A stretch of DNA of 64,000 nt from Glandiceps talaboti (GCF_964340395.1 NC_135568.1:2312001-2376000), one strand, 5' to 3'; counted from the first letter of the stretch, positions 1 through 13,071 are shown. Notes: generated by a model from the letters alone, not told the origin. Made by a program: numbers and translations.

Positions 1-148
1 ACCTGTGGGTAAACGTACTTGTGGAGCTGTACACAAAGTATGGTACAAATAATCCATTCAATTTGATTTTTTGGGTCCACACCAAAAATCAGCGCCACAG
101 TGAATCATAATTTCAACCTGTTTCTTTACTAGTTATTGATAAAATCGA

Positions 149-283
149 GTGTCTAATTAACATGTACAGTGTCTAATTAACATGTACAGTGTCTAATTAA
201 CATGTACAGTGTCTAATTAACATGTACAGTGTCTAATTAACATGTACAATGTCTAATTAACATGTATAATGTTTAATTATTAG
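149..283. repeat. 20-bp minisatellite, about 6 copies
   Basis: The unit GTCTAATTAACATGTACAGT is repeated head to tail. The first five copies are nearly identical and the last two have decayed (ACAAT, ATAAT endings). Confidence 0.95.
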
Positions 284-300
284 TATTTTGATAATTTCCA

Positions 301-366
301 GTGAATATATTGTTGGTTGTCTGATTGAAAAAATAATGTCCAGTTACAGCTAGTGTAGCTTTAAGG
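301..366 (+). repeat. Dispersed repeat copy, also at 52144-52206
   Basis: It starts with GTGAATATATTGTTGGTTGT, identical to 52144-52163, and ends with a shared TAGTGTAGCTTTA segment. The two copies are about 52 kb apart in the same orientation. Type of element unknown. Confidence 0.8.
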
Positions 367-966
367 TATTTTTGTGCACTAGTTGTGCAACGTCATTGCT
401 TAGATTTCCTTAAAAGGAAACTGTGAGGGCGCTCTCTATGAATCTATCTCAGTACATAGATATTTGTTGCCATGTAGTGAATACATAAGAAAATGTTTTC
501 ATTTATGATTGGCTGATCCAATAATGACACCACGTCATCAACATTCACATCACATGTGGAGATGACACTAACATCAAATACACCAGCGGTTCATTTTCAT
601 TTAAACTGAGTAAAAATTTGTAACTGTTTTGGGGACGACAAATTTTTTTTAAAGTAAAAAATGTTGAATTTGTCTAGTTCATTTGTGGTGGTGAGACAAC
701 TCTGTATCAGCACAGTGACTATGTCATCTACAATCAAAATAAGATTTCAAACACTCTGTGCCGTTGCTAGGCTTACACTCGAGATATCACATATCTTAAA
801 TATGACTCTGTAGCACTCTAAATTCTTAAGGAAACAAAAAACAGCTTACATGAAAAAAAAGAGAAAATGTTGGCACTATACAAAAAAAATGTTATTTGAA
901 TTTCAATAACATCAGTCTTCAGTAGTACTTCACTATTCTGAATAATTACATTCAAGCTTTACATAT

Positions 967-1092
967 ATGCAAATACATTAACATGCATACGACAGTGATT
1001 GGTTTATCATATGACCTTTAACCTATGCAAATTAATTCATGCAAATATGTATGCAAATAGATAAAACATGTACTTCATATTCAAATGCAAAT
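967..1092 (+). promoter_or_regulatory. Cluster of five perfect octamer (POU) motifs
   Basis: ATGCAAAT occurs exactly at 967-974, 1025-1032, 1039-1046, 1051-1058 and 1085-1092, always on the plus strand, with irregular spacing of 58, 14, 12 and 34 bases between starts. This is the canonical binding site of POU-domain transcription factors. A homotypic cluster this dense is far above chance even in AT-rich DNA. A role as an enhancer is inference; it lies about 3.7 kb past the RAR stop codon. Confidence 0.6.
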
Positions 1093-1599
1093 ATCTATAT
1101 TTTGCCCTCGGAGTACACAAACTATGTTCCTTTCCCTTTTTCTTTAAAATAAAGTTTTAGACTAATATTTAGTTGTATTTAGATGAAATTTAGTTAAAAT
1201 ATTTGTTAAAAATCTCTACAAATCCACAACGTAAAGTTTACAACTACAATACTCTAACTTTGAAAGTTAAATTTAAAACAACTATAACACTACACAAAAT
1301 ATGGCATCTCATGCATTATAGTTTCATTTTTTTTTAAAATGAAACTTGTAAAACATACAATTTGTGCTAAATAATGAGATTTATTTTTCACTTTTGGAAA
1401 ATTATATGAGTTTCTATGAGTTCTTTGAAGACATGATAATTTTATATTGGATATTTCAATATCTTATCTACCAATAGGTAAGCTTCTTACAAACAACTGA
1501 AGTAAAATAGAACACCATGATTGGCTGATAAAACTACTAGTAGTCATCATTGACCAATTATCAACCACGTTACACAGTAGATACCTGATATTGAGAGCT

Positions 1600-1856
1600 G
1601 AACAAGATCATATATGCTTCTGATAACATACATCATAACACACACAAGCCAAGTTGTATGTCTTCAAACAGAAAATATGACATTTACACCTTGGTTGTTC
1701 TATGTCATGAAAACACATCTCTGCCAATGGTTCTGTGGCATTCTCACAATATGCATAAAAAAGTTCATAATTAATGTTTATTATTACATTTTTGCGCAGG
1801 TACAATTATATTATTCTCAAATATTTTCTTCACTCAGCCTAAAAAACTTGTAACCA
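1600..1856 (+). repeat. Dispersed repeat family copy (relatives near 14.5 kb and 40.7 kb)
   Basis: The segment with AAAAAAGTTCATAATTAATG, a short AT stretch and then CTTCACTCAGCCT resembles 14585-14715 (AAAAAAGCTCATAATTAACA ... CTTCATTCAGCTT) and, more weakly, 40720-40800. Short ORFs on both strands here are by-products. No coding domain is visible. Confidence 0.6.
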
Positions 1857-1866
1857 AGAGTTTTGT

Positions 1867-1880
1867 TCCCCCCCCCCCCG
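1867..1880. repeat. Poly-C run
   Basis: An uninterrupted cytosine run of about 12 bases in otherwise AT-rich sequence. Assembly or sequencing length here may be unreliable. Confidence 0.8.
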
Positions 1881-2402
1881 CCCTCTGTCAGTTGTATTTT
1901 CCTCAACTGAATGAATAAGCATATTGAGGCAATAATATCCCCAAGTATACTAATTTCAAATATACTTTTCAAACATAAAAAAAGAAAGTTCTATCCATAG
2001 CTAAAATCAAATATTAATCTATAACTCTTAAAGAAATGTTCCCCTCACTATACACCAACACCTCCTCTGAGGAGAAAGTGGTATGACCCAACTAGTGATT
2101 CTGTATAAACAAGAACAAACCATTCTTTCATTTAGGGATGTGATTAAGGTCACCATTTTTCAGCCATCTATTTTTTTCATCCTGGGACCAAGTACTGAGC
2201 AAATCATTTCATTTCAACTGACATGTTCAGAAATTACTAGCAAAATAAAATTTTTCTAAAAACAAACCATGAATTATAGATAAAAACTTTTCTGCTGAGA
2301 CAGATTACCCTGACTTTACATTTGTGGTGTACGTGTTATTACGACTTTGCAGACAAAACCTACAATGAAAATCAATCAAATTGCAAAAATAGAATTGACT
2401 GT

Positions 2403-2660
2403 CGTAAGGTAAACTGCACCTTGGGGTCAAAGGTCATTGGAATTTAAAGTTCTCCAAACTTTGGCATATGGTAGCTTGCTTCTGATCATTTTTGAAGTAT
2501 GACAAAAAATTTGGGGTTTCACCATCTAGTTTTCAGGGAAATTAACAATCTGATAATTTCTCATACAGTACTGCATGAGAAAATATGACAATATGGCCAC
2601 TGAATACATACAGTGTTCAACATTGAACACGTACTGTATTTGGTGGCCATGATTATCAAC
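2403..2660 (+). repeat. Dispersed repeat with terminal hairpin (relative at 8815-9000)
   Basis: Landmarks TGCACC, TCTCCAA.CTTTG.CATATG and TTTAGTTTTCA.GGAAATTA occur in the same order at 8820-8940. The right end, 2594-2650, is an imperfect palindrome: ATGGCCAC...GTGTTCAA is answered by TTGAACAC...GTGGCCAT with about five mismatches over 28 bases. Both copies are followed by GGCCAT-rich sequence. Confidence 0.65.
2424..2436 (+). promoter_or_regulatory. DR1-type nuclear-receptor site
   Basis: GGGTCAAAGGTCA is two AGGTCA-like half-sites in direct repeat with one base between them, a consensus DR1 for RXR-type dimers and HNF4. It lies inside a dispersed repeat, about 2.3 kb beyond the RAR stop codon, so it may have come with that repeat. 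Function is untested. Confidence 0.4.
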
Positions 2661-3349
2661 TTTGTCTGGCAAGCATTCTCTACACACAGCTACAGTAATT
2701 CAAATTGAAACATATTTTTTGTATCTCAACATCTATAAGCATAAGGAAATATTGGCATAAAATTACCATATCATGTGTTGGTGTCGCACTTCCATATATG
2801 GGCAACTAGGTCACATCCAGATAACTTGACACATCAACATAATATAGGTATCATGTGACTTAGTTTAACCAATCAGCTTCTATGCATGATATTACTGAGT
2901 TGTCAGTATCAAGTTTGCAGGCTGTGTTGAGAGAAAGCTTACCAGGTTGACAACAAAGCCTATCTAACGTTATAATGCTTGGACATTTGGCAAGATTCCG
3001 TCTGTTTGCTACTAAGTTTATAAAACATCTACAAAAACATGCCCACCTGCAATAAAACTGAATCTGAAATACTGCTTTGACTAAATTAATAATATAAATC
3101 TGACTTTCCCAAATTATTCTGTAAATCTGAACTTTTTGCTTATTTCATGGAAGAGAGGAAAACTAGAACATATGTACCATACAAGTTGAAAACTTGTTTG
3201 AATTTGAACCACAACACACACTATTACAATGTACTAAATATACTGTGTGAATTGTTTAGTCTTCAGGAACCTGTTATAGACCAAATGTTCACAGAATTTG
3301 AAATGCAAATTATGGAAAATATCACAGTTAACAGTAATCTTGGTATCTA

Positions 3350-4412
3350 TTCTTGCAATAGCCAGACCAAATTCAGTTCTTGTTTCTCCAACATAGCCAG
3401 ACCAAATTCAGTTATTGTTTCTCCAACATAGCAATACCAAATTATGTTCTTGTTTCTCCAACATAGCCATACCAAATTCAGTTCTTGTTTCTCCAACATA
3501 GCCAGACCAAATTCAGTTATTGTTTCTCCAACATAGCCATACCAAATTCAGTTCTTGTTTCTTCAACATAGCAATACCAAATTACGTTCTTGTTTCTCCA
3601 ACATAGCCATACCAAATTCAGTTATTGTTTCTCCAACATAGCCATACCAAATTCAGTTATTGTTTCTCCACCATAGCCAGAGCAAATTCAGTTATTGTTT
3701 CTCCAACATAGCAATACCAAATTACGTTCTTGTTTCTCCAACATAGCCTTACCAAATTCAGTTATTGTTTCTCCAACATAGCCATACCAAATTCAGTTCT
3801 TGTTTCTCCAACATAGCTATAGCAAATTCAGTTATTGTTTCTCCAACATAGCCAGACCAAATTCAGTTCTTGTTTCTCCAACATAGCCAGACCAAATTCA
3901 GTTATTGTTTCTCCAACATAGCCAGAGCAAATTCAGTTATTGTTTCTCCAACATAGCCATACCAAATTCAGTTATTGTTTCTCCAACATAGCCATACCAA
4001 ATTCAGTTCTTGTTTCTCCAACATAGCCAGAGCAAATTCAGTTATTGTTTCGCCAACATAGCCAGACCAAATTCAGTTATTGTTTCTCCAACATAGCAAT
4101 ACCAAATTATGTTCTTGTTTCTCCAACATAGCCATACCAAAGTCAATTATTGTTTCTCCAACATAGCCATACCAAATTCAGTTATTGTTTCTCCAACATA
4201 GCCATACCAAATTACGTTCTTGTTTCTCCAACATAGCCTTACCAAATTCAGTTATTGTTTCTCCAACATAGCCATACCAAATTCAGTTATTGTTTCTCCA
4301 ACATAGCCATACCAAAGTCAATTATTGTTTCTCCAACATAGCCATACCAAAGTCAATTATTGTTTCTCCAACATAGCCATACCAAAGTCAATTATTGTTT
4401 ATCCATCATATC
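3350..4412. repeat. 35-bp satellite, about 30 copies, just downstream of RAR
   Basis: The unit runs GCCAGACCAAATTCAGTTCT then TGTTTCTCCAACATA, 35 bases. Copies alternate among a few variants (GCCAG/GCCAT/GCAAT; TTCAGTTATTG, TTACGTTCTTG, AGTCAATTATTG), with the AGTCAATTATTG type grouped at the right end. The array ends about 350 bases from the RAR stop codon, so it may be transcribed within the 3' UTR. Confidence 0.97.
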
Positions 4413-4759
4413 CATCATTTTTATGATGTGAGATGTTAAGTATTTTCTGTAACAACAATCTTTCTCCAATGAACATTCAGAAAGTATTTGTTTCCTTTTC
4501 AATATGACATACATGTTCATACATCAACAATTTGAATACAATATATTTGTTGGCACATGATGGCACAAGAAATTCTGAAATCTAGGATTATTTCATTTCC
4601 TGTTGAGAGTTGACCCAAAATATTGAATAGTGGGGTACAAGAACCAAAAATGTATTTGGGAAGAAATAGAATACAAATATTTTTTTTGTAATCCTTTGAG
4701 GATTACCAAAATAAAGTTTAACTACAATAAATCTGTCAATAACAACTACCCGTCACATA

Positions 4760-5055
4760 TCATGAAAACAAAGCTGCTTTCATCAAATCCAATGGATCTG
4801 TACTATGCATGGCAAGTTGTTGAGTTCTTTCCGCCACTGATAACTCCTGAGATGATGATGATTCTTCTTCTCTCTTCACTGGCAGCTCTGTCGATGTCTT
4901 GGACGCTGACGAACTACTTTCTGTCGTTGATGTGTCATTTTTTGTTTTGCTTTTTTCTTCACCTTCTCCCTCATCATCTTCTTCTACCATTTCATTGATT
5001 ATTTGAGGAAATTCACGAGGAATCTGTAGTTTTAGGTGTAACACTCTCTCAGTAC
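4760..5055 (-). CDS. RAR: RAR coding exon 8: helix 11, AF-2 helix, F domain, stop
   Basis: It begins after CATCACCAG and encodes [20 protein letters not shown] then NEMVEEDDE. This aligns with helices 11 and 12 of RARs. The glutamate of the AF-2 charge clamp is present (Glu386). The tail of about 74 residues is dominated by Ser, Glu, Lys and Thr and ends DLMKAALFS before a TGA at 4760-4762. Relative to human RAR-gamma, Ala394 becomes Thr366, Ala397 becomes Val369 and Met408 becomes Phe380. Confidence 0.96.
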
Positions 5056-5149
5056 CTGGTGATGAAAACAAAGGTATGGATGTATTGCAACTAAAGTAGA
5101 ATAATGCCAACCTGTGTATTAGCATATGTACAGGCATATGTAATGCACA

Positions 5150-5224
<75 letters not shown>

Positions 5225-5272
5225 AATGGCAGCACCTATTTCATACATACATACATACATACATACATACAT

Positions 5273-5311
<39 letters not shown>

Positions 5312-8300
5312 CATAATAAAGTACAAATTACAAGTTACATATTGTACACTGATTCCTGATGATTTACTAACAATGGTATAAAACATTTTGATTTTTTCAC
5401 AAAAGTTTACCATTCCTTGACACTTACCTTTTGCACTCATACTTCGAAGATCTGTGATTTTCATCAGAATTTTGGCAAATGTGTGTGGTTCAGACGGCCT
5501 TCTCCTTCGTACATAAATCCTTAGTGCCTCTAGATACGGTTCTTGCATTTTTTCAACCTTTTCGGGCTCAATAAGACCACAGCGATCTGTAAAGAAATCT
5601 CAATTGATTTGTTCTTGGTTTTGGAATACAGTATTACGACTTAACAGAAAAATCCAGTCAGACTAATTTCTGGCATTAGTATTGATTACTGCTATCATAT
5701 GATTTTAGGTTATACATGCATATGACTTCAAATCTCCTCTCTAAACAGGAATATATATATATATATTATTATTTTTTTTATTTATTTTTTGTTCATACCT
5801 ATTGCGCTCTGCCACTGCGGTATAGAGCACTGTCTTAGCAGATTGATACTCACCGAGTTATATATATCTATTGTGCAATCAGACTCTTTCATTATTAAAG
5901 TAAAGTCTGACTAATTTTAATAGTCGTCTCCCCCCTCCCCCACCCCATCCCTCCATACTTACCTCCACTTATAAGGCATATTGCTGACAAGAGGGCGACT
6001 TCACTTTCATCTAAATTGAGACTATAAACTTGCTTTGCAAATTGTCCAATAGTGTCAATTAATGTTCCAAAGCCTCCACTTTTCAGTTGTTCATTTGTTA
6101 ACATCAACCCTGATGTAAATGTCACACTTCCATCGTCACTGTTAAAACGGTAACTTATTCTGAGAATCTACAAAGAGGAAGTAAAACAAAATATGAAAGA
6201 TCGGTAAACTATATACAACAGTCAAATAACAGATAGTTGTTAGTCAACAGTCAATAGTACTCTCTCTCTCTCACTGCTGTGCTGTATTTAAGGTTCTCTT
6301 TATTGGTGATACTAATGTTCAGAGTACATCATTCAAGACCTAGTAAACACACAACTTACCATGACTTCCAGACATGCTGCTTTGAGCAAAGTAATCTGGT
6401 CTTGAGTTTTAAGTTGAAGAAAACCTGGTATTTTTTTGGCAAATTCCACCACCATGATAATGGCTCTAGATGACATATCTGTGACGTATTCAAACATCAG
6501 TAGATCAGTCTCATTTGTTCTAAGTCCAGGCGTAGGAGCTGATGCCTGTAAAATGTAAAAAAAATTTACAGGATGAAAACAAGGAAGTAAATAAAATGCC
6601 AGACATGGCAAAGGTTATAGAACTCTGCCAGTATCATGACCTCTACTGAAGTTATGCCAGACAGGAGTCAAAATATTGCTTCTCTCTGTTTTGGTATTTT
6701 CAGCAGCAGAGGCACTGTAAAGGCAAAATTCTTCCAAGTTAATTTACATAATGAGAAAAGAAGAAAGTAAAAGACATACATACACTTGAAATTCATTTCT
6801 GTGAAAATACATAGGATAGCTATTACTTCAGGTTTACTATAACAACATTTATTATAATGACCATTTATACTTTTTACCATTCAGGGCCATTATTCATGAT
6901 CTGGACAAATTCACTTCATGTACACATACACATATGTTTTGTATTACTCATTGTAATATGAACGCTATAAATGAGTGTAGCACATAGAGAAAGTGCTTTA
7001 CTTCAGTGTTACTTGTTGTAATATGAATGCTATAAATGAGTGTAGCACATAGAGAAAGTGCTGTACTTCAGTGTTACTCATTGTAATATGAATGCTATAA
7101 ACAAGTGTAGCACATAGAGAAAGTGCTTTATTTCAGTGTTACACATTGTAATATGAATGCTATAAATGAGTGTAGCACATAGAGAAAGTGCTTTACTTCA
7201 GTGTTACACATTGTAATATGAATGCTATAAATAAGTGTAGCACATAGAGAAATTTAGTGCTTTACTTCAGTGTTACACATTGTAATATGAATGCTATAAA
7301 CGAGTGTAACACAGAGAAAGTGCTCTCTGTGTTTGTTATTATAATGTAAGTCAATGGATGACTAGTCAAGTAATGTGACTGGATGACTAGTCAAAGAATA
7401 CTATTGGTTAACCAGTTTTGTGTGCATGCCAAATTGTACTTGTTTGAACAGAACATACAGGGAGCACTTTCTGTTCAACATTCAAAATCATGGTATCATT
7501 TCACAATATTTTTCCGCATTCAGCTGGGAAAACACTCATGACATAAGTTATGGTTTTGTCGCTATGAGTCAAAGGCTCCTTATGTTGCTCATATTTCCCT
7601 CAGCTGAACAAGTCAAAGGCTCCCTATGTCATTCATATTTCCCTTAGCTGAACAAAGAAAATAGTGGATAAATCAACAGACAACATACATACATATGACC
7701 AAGAAATTATTGATAATTTAGACTATTGATTATTAAGATTTATCAAATCACCATGATCAAATTTCGAAATATTTGTTAATCGCACATTCTAAATGGATGA
7801 CTAGATGTGCGATGTCATTGGATGACTAGTCAAGGTATATGATTGGATGACTAGTCAAGCTACAGGATTGGATGACTATAGTCACGGCATATGATTGGAT
7901 GACTAGTCAAGGTATATGATTGGATGACTAGTCAAGCTACAGGATTGGATGACTGATCAAGGAATGTGATTGTATGACTAGTCAAGCCATATGATTGGAT
8001 GACTAGTCAAGTAATGTGACTGGAGGACTAGTCAAAGAATACTATTGGTTAACCAGTTGTGATTGACAGGATGGGTATGAAACATGAATTATTGGAATCA
8101 TTGATTAATCAATGGGTAAAGGAGCAAGAAACAAGTTTTACTAACTGTATGGCCTTGCCCAAAGGGTGGAACTTGTAGATTTGCAGGCTGAAAGCAAAAT
8201 GTGAGAACAAGATAGGTAGACAGATCCAAAATAATGTTTGCAAATGAATTATGGGTTGGGCTGAATAAGTCATATGCTACAAACAATAGCACACAGATAT

Positions 8301-11300
8301 CTTCACCCTGACACCCCTAAAGTAAAAGAATGGTATGGCTCACTGCAAAGAATGATGTAATGTAAGCTTATTTCCTTATTTCTTGCATAAAACTGAAAAC
8401 AAGACAAGACAAATGCATACCTCTTCACAAGAAATACTGGGCAGCAATTTACTTACATGTAAAATTCTGTGCTTTTAACTTTTTTTTGTACATTTTATAC
8501 CAACATTTTAATAACCATTAATAAAGCAATATTATTTCTGTAAACACAATCCAAAATAAAAGATGGATTTGACAAAAAGTTAGGAAAACAAAAAGAATGT
8601 TCGTCAATGAATTTTGAAAATAAAGAATAGTGAAGAGGTTTGAATGATAGGGTTGTTGTACATGTACGAATATAGCGAAAAGTAAGGATGACACAAGAAA
8701 GGAATAACGCAGAAGACTGCATGTTATATTATCAAACCTACTAGTTATAATATTACTGACAAGGATAAAATATGAAAACTAGAAATCAAGAATATGAAAA
8801 TACAAAGTAATTAAGGTAGAATGCACCCAAGGGATGAAAATCAAACTTCTTAAAATCTCTCCAAGCTTTGCCATATGAGGGTTTGTTCCTGGTCCTTTTG
8901 AAATAAACAAACAAATTTAGTTTTCAAGGAAATTACTCATCTTTCATTTTCCCAAAGTGTTAACACTGTATTCCTAGTGGCCATATTGGATTCTATGGCT
9001 ATATTAGATTCTACGGCCATATTGGATACTAAATGGCCATATTGGATTCTACTGCCATATTGGATTCTATGGCCATATTGGATACTAAATGGCCATATTG
9101 TTCTACTGCCACATTGGATACTAAATGGCCATATTGTTCTACGGCCATATTGGATACTAAATGGCCATATTGTTCTACTGCCACATTGGATACTAAATGG
9201 CTTAATTTTTCTGACATTTTGACCTCTATTTCAAAAAATTTGTCCAATAACCCCACAATTTTTTTTTGTAACATGTAGAAGTGGTTCTGTAGTTCAGTTC
9301 TTCCACTATCCAGTTTTGTTTTAACAAAGTAATAAAGTGGTTAGTGGTTTCAGACGATGACTCACACACACTATAACATATTTCACACAGAAATTTGGTA
9401 AAATATTGCACTTTTAAATTATAGTCACCATTTTACAAAAATTCTGTTTTTACCCCTAATTTGTGTTGGTCATTATGTGTACGCGTCTAATTTGAATATT
9501 TCAAAAAATGCACTGACTTGAAATTAACAAAACTACGTAAACTACCTTCTGCGTATCTACATACCAGATATCAAAGCAATCTGACAAGCAGTATTTGAGA
9601 AGAAGTTGAAAATATCATTTTTAACAAAAAGTAAAAAAAATCCCTGAAAATGGCACAGATCAACTTGGCATGAATAAATCTGAATAGCTCCCTCCCACCC
9701 CCCAGGAGCATGCAGACCAAATATCAAAGTATTCTGACTGTCGGTTTTGGACAAGAAGATGAAAATAACAAAAGTTGATGTACAGAAGATGAATGACAAC
9801 AGAAAATCGACCTAACCCTTAAGCTCTTCTCAGCTGTCGCTGACAATGGAGCTAAAAACTGAATTTTACAGTAAATGGCAATATATGGCATGTTTATAGC
9901 ATGATATGCTGCAATACACTTTACAAGAACATCACTTCATGCAGTAGCCTCTATGTAACAATGACTTATCAACCCATGTAGTGTGAAAAAATATATTTAC
10001 ATAAAAATTATCATATCAAAAAATACAATCATATCACAATCCCTCTATTATCAGTATGGAAACATACTGATAATAAAAATTACCAATTTCTGTTGGACAC
10101 AGCTTGCCACAGGTAAACAATCCATTCACACCAAAATTGATACACTTGAAAATCTTATTTCAAACCTGTATATCTGCTACCACGCCCTCTAGTGGCAGCA
10201 AGTGAACAAGGCTAACTGTTCCAGTCAAAAAACTTTCATAAATGCTTCTACATTTGTAGTTATGTGAAATTGGTTATCAAAATCTACTTATTACATGACC
10301 AAGTGGTCCCAACATTACGTAGATCTTGCACTAGTCAGCATTCTTGAATTAAAATTAGGCGTAAAAAAATTGTGTGGTTCCGATTACATTCAATTTTAGA
10401 ATAGGTGGGGTAGGTTGATTTTTTATTTTATTAAAATTTTTTTTTTTTTTCATATGTGAGTGTCTAGTTCAGGTATTATGTTTTCCATTGTTTTCCATAT
10501 GGTCTCTGTGTTATTGGTTACTTTTCATCAGATGTACAGCCATTACAGTTTGGAAGAGCAGTTTTATATTGTCTTTTTAAATTGATGTCAGTTTCTGAAT
10601 CCACTATTTCTTGTGAGACTTCACGATTTTCGCAATTTTATTATTTTCTCGAATATTGAAAAATAAGTTTAGGGTTGGTGTGAAAAACTAGGTGGGGTCG
10701 GGTAACCGGAACCGAACAACTGTTTTTATTAGGCCTTGTCATAGCTGCGATGTACAAAGCATACACACAGCAACTTTCTTTCCTTTGGAGATGACAATGC
10801 TGACTTGCTATCTGGCTATGCCATGGAAAATTTGATAGTGAAAGTGGCAAAAGCAGTTAGAATTTTGCAAAAATCATTCCATATAAAATGAAAATACTTG
10901 GTGTTTACCGATGACAAGCACTGTCTAAATTGTTCAGGGAATTCATACGGTTAACAATATATCTTTCCTATCAATAATAGAGGGACTGAAATAAACTGAA
11001 CATATTACACTAATATCTAGTTTAGAGTTCTAAACTGGTACAGTACTATGTTTTAAAAACTTCATTACTAATACGAGTTGAGTCATGACTGTTGTTCGAA
11101 CACAGAAATCTGTGCTCCCTCCAACCGTGTTCATATAAACAGGTTGACGTTGTCGCGTTCACACGTGATTTTAGTTTAAACAGACTGGAGGTGGAGTCCT
11201 GGTTCAACATTTGCATATCAGTGCAGTCCTAGACACGTTAGAAAGGTCAAAAACCTGTCTCAGTTTGTGATGGATTACTACTGACATGCACCTTTTGTGT

Positions 11301-13024
11301 TTCGTTCACCACAGGGGAGCACCACAAATTAACACCTTTTGTAACCGTCATGACTAGACTGGTATTAGTAATGAAGTTTTTAAAACGTAATACTGTACCA
11401 GTTTAGAATTCTAGACTAATTAATACCATAATTATAATTTTGTTTTTATGCAAACTGTTGTCTCTAATATTTTTCACCATACAATTATACATGAATACCA
11501 AACTATCATTTTCATTTTAAAACTGGATGTGAATATTGCTCAATAACAAAAACAATGCATCAATATGGTTAAAACTATACTTTTTTGTCAGTACGCCTTC
11601 TATAGTCCAAAACCAGTGTGACATCCACTTTAATGCTAATTTGCGTAAAATACACCACCATTATTATTCTTTATAGATTAAACTTGAAAACAAGACAGAT
11701 ACAACACCTACCACTTTGAAACCAGGTTTGGGTGTTTCTGATGGAAAGGTTTCTTTGTGTGCTTTGACCACGACATCCATTACTTCTTCCATCTCAGGCG
11801 TCATCTCAAAACTTTCTGTTACTTCATGAGTTACCTTCTTTTTCTTATTCCTGTCATTTCTCACACCTAAGAAATAAATAAAGTTTATCCTGTGGTGGTT
11901 GATGGTGGCTGAGCAGTTAGCTCATGTTGTGTGCTTTTTACCACTGCAGTGTATGTTAGAACCAAGTGTACGCTGGATTTCATTTAGTATAAGATTGACA
12001 CTTATACAATGAAATTCAAATGACCAGCATGAAAGGAATATACACATGTTTGATTATCAAGATAAACTCAATTGATAAGACCCCTGTATATAAACAATTA
12101 CACTATTTGGAAAGTTCAATTCCAACAATCAATGCCAAGCGTATCTGAAAAGCACAATGCTAAGTGTCTATTCCTTTCACGCTGGTCATTTGTATTTCAT
12201 TGTATCTCTAGTGAAAACGACAATACCAAGTGTGTATTCCTTTCACACTGGTCATTTGTATTTCATTGTATCTCTAGTGAAAACGACAATACCAAGTGTG
12301 TATTCCTTTCACACTGGTCATTTGTAATTCATTGTATCTCTAGTGAAAACGACAATACCAAGTGTGTATTCCTTTCACACTGGTCATTTGTATTTCATTG
12401 TATCTCTAGTGAAAACGACAATGCTAAGTGTCTATTCCTTTCACACTGGTCATTTGAATTTCATTGTAGCATTACTGAAAAGGACAATGGATTTGGAGTC
12501 GGGCACTATAAAAAATTTATTTGATTAAAGTGGTTATATGGATGAGGATTGAGAATTTATTTGGATTTTTAATTTATAAAACAATTTTATCATAGCTTCC
12601 TGCTTGAAAAATCAATGTCAAACATCATTGAAAAAGTTTGTGTTTGTGACTCAATAAATCGCAAAAAGTTAAAAAAATATGTAAAATGTGTATGTACAAT
12701 AATACAGATTTTACACATTTATTATCTTTCGCAATGTATTGAGTTACAAACAATGACTTGACATATGCTGTTTCACATTGATTTTTCAAGTAGTAAGCCA
12801 TGATAAAATTGTTTTTTTTTACGATAAAAATCCAAAATAAATACCAAAATCCTCATCCATATGGCTACTTTAATTGATTGATTGATTGATTTGATGATTG
12901 ATTGATTGATGATTGACTGACTGATTGATTGATTGATGATTGACTGACTGATTGATTGATTGATTGCTTGATTGCTTGATTGATTGATTGATTGATTGAC
13001 TGACTGATTGCTTGCTTGCTTGAC

Positions 13025-13071
<47 letters not shown>

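Larger units (their letters stand above)
1..4759. other. RAR downstream flank / possible 3' UTR, no coding gene seen
   Basis: I see no convincing exon here; the open frames are short and lack splice context or family resemblance. The interval begins directly after the RAR stop codon, which is on the minus strand, so at least its right part should be 3' UTR. I could not fix a polyadenylation site. It holds a 20-bp minisatellite, dispersed repeat copies, an octamer cluster, a DR1-type site and a 35-bp satellite, all listed separately. CpG is depleted, as in the RAR gene body. Confidence 0.6.
6546..11711 (-). other. RAR intron 4 (5.2 kb), repeat-rich
   Basis: No coding sequence seen. Contents listed separately: a 65-bp tandem repeat (6945-7329), an ACTAGT-containing tandem repeat (7354-8058), a GGCCATATTGGAT array (8970-9199), a TIR element (10353-10737) and a foldback element (11018-11425). 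8060-8810 and 9200-10350 hold nothing I recognise. Confidence 0.85.

Noticed and set aside
3350-4412. CRISPR-like regular repetition
   Set aside because: There are no unique spacers; the 35-bp units are contiguous and diverged, and the genome is animal.
8977-9278. MAILDS-repeat ORFs on both strands
   Set aside because: Repeat-derived from the GGCCATATTGGAT array inside RAR intron 4.
12072-12528. 150-codon ORF with 22-residue repeats ([20 protein letters not shown])
   Set aside because: The period of 66 is a multiple of three, so any frame without a stop in the unit stays open. There is no codon pattern, no splice context, and it lies in an intron.
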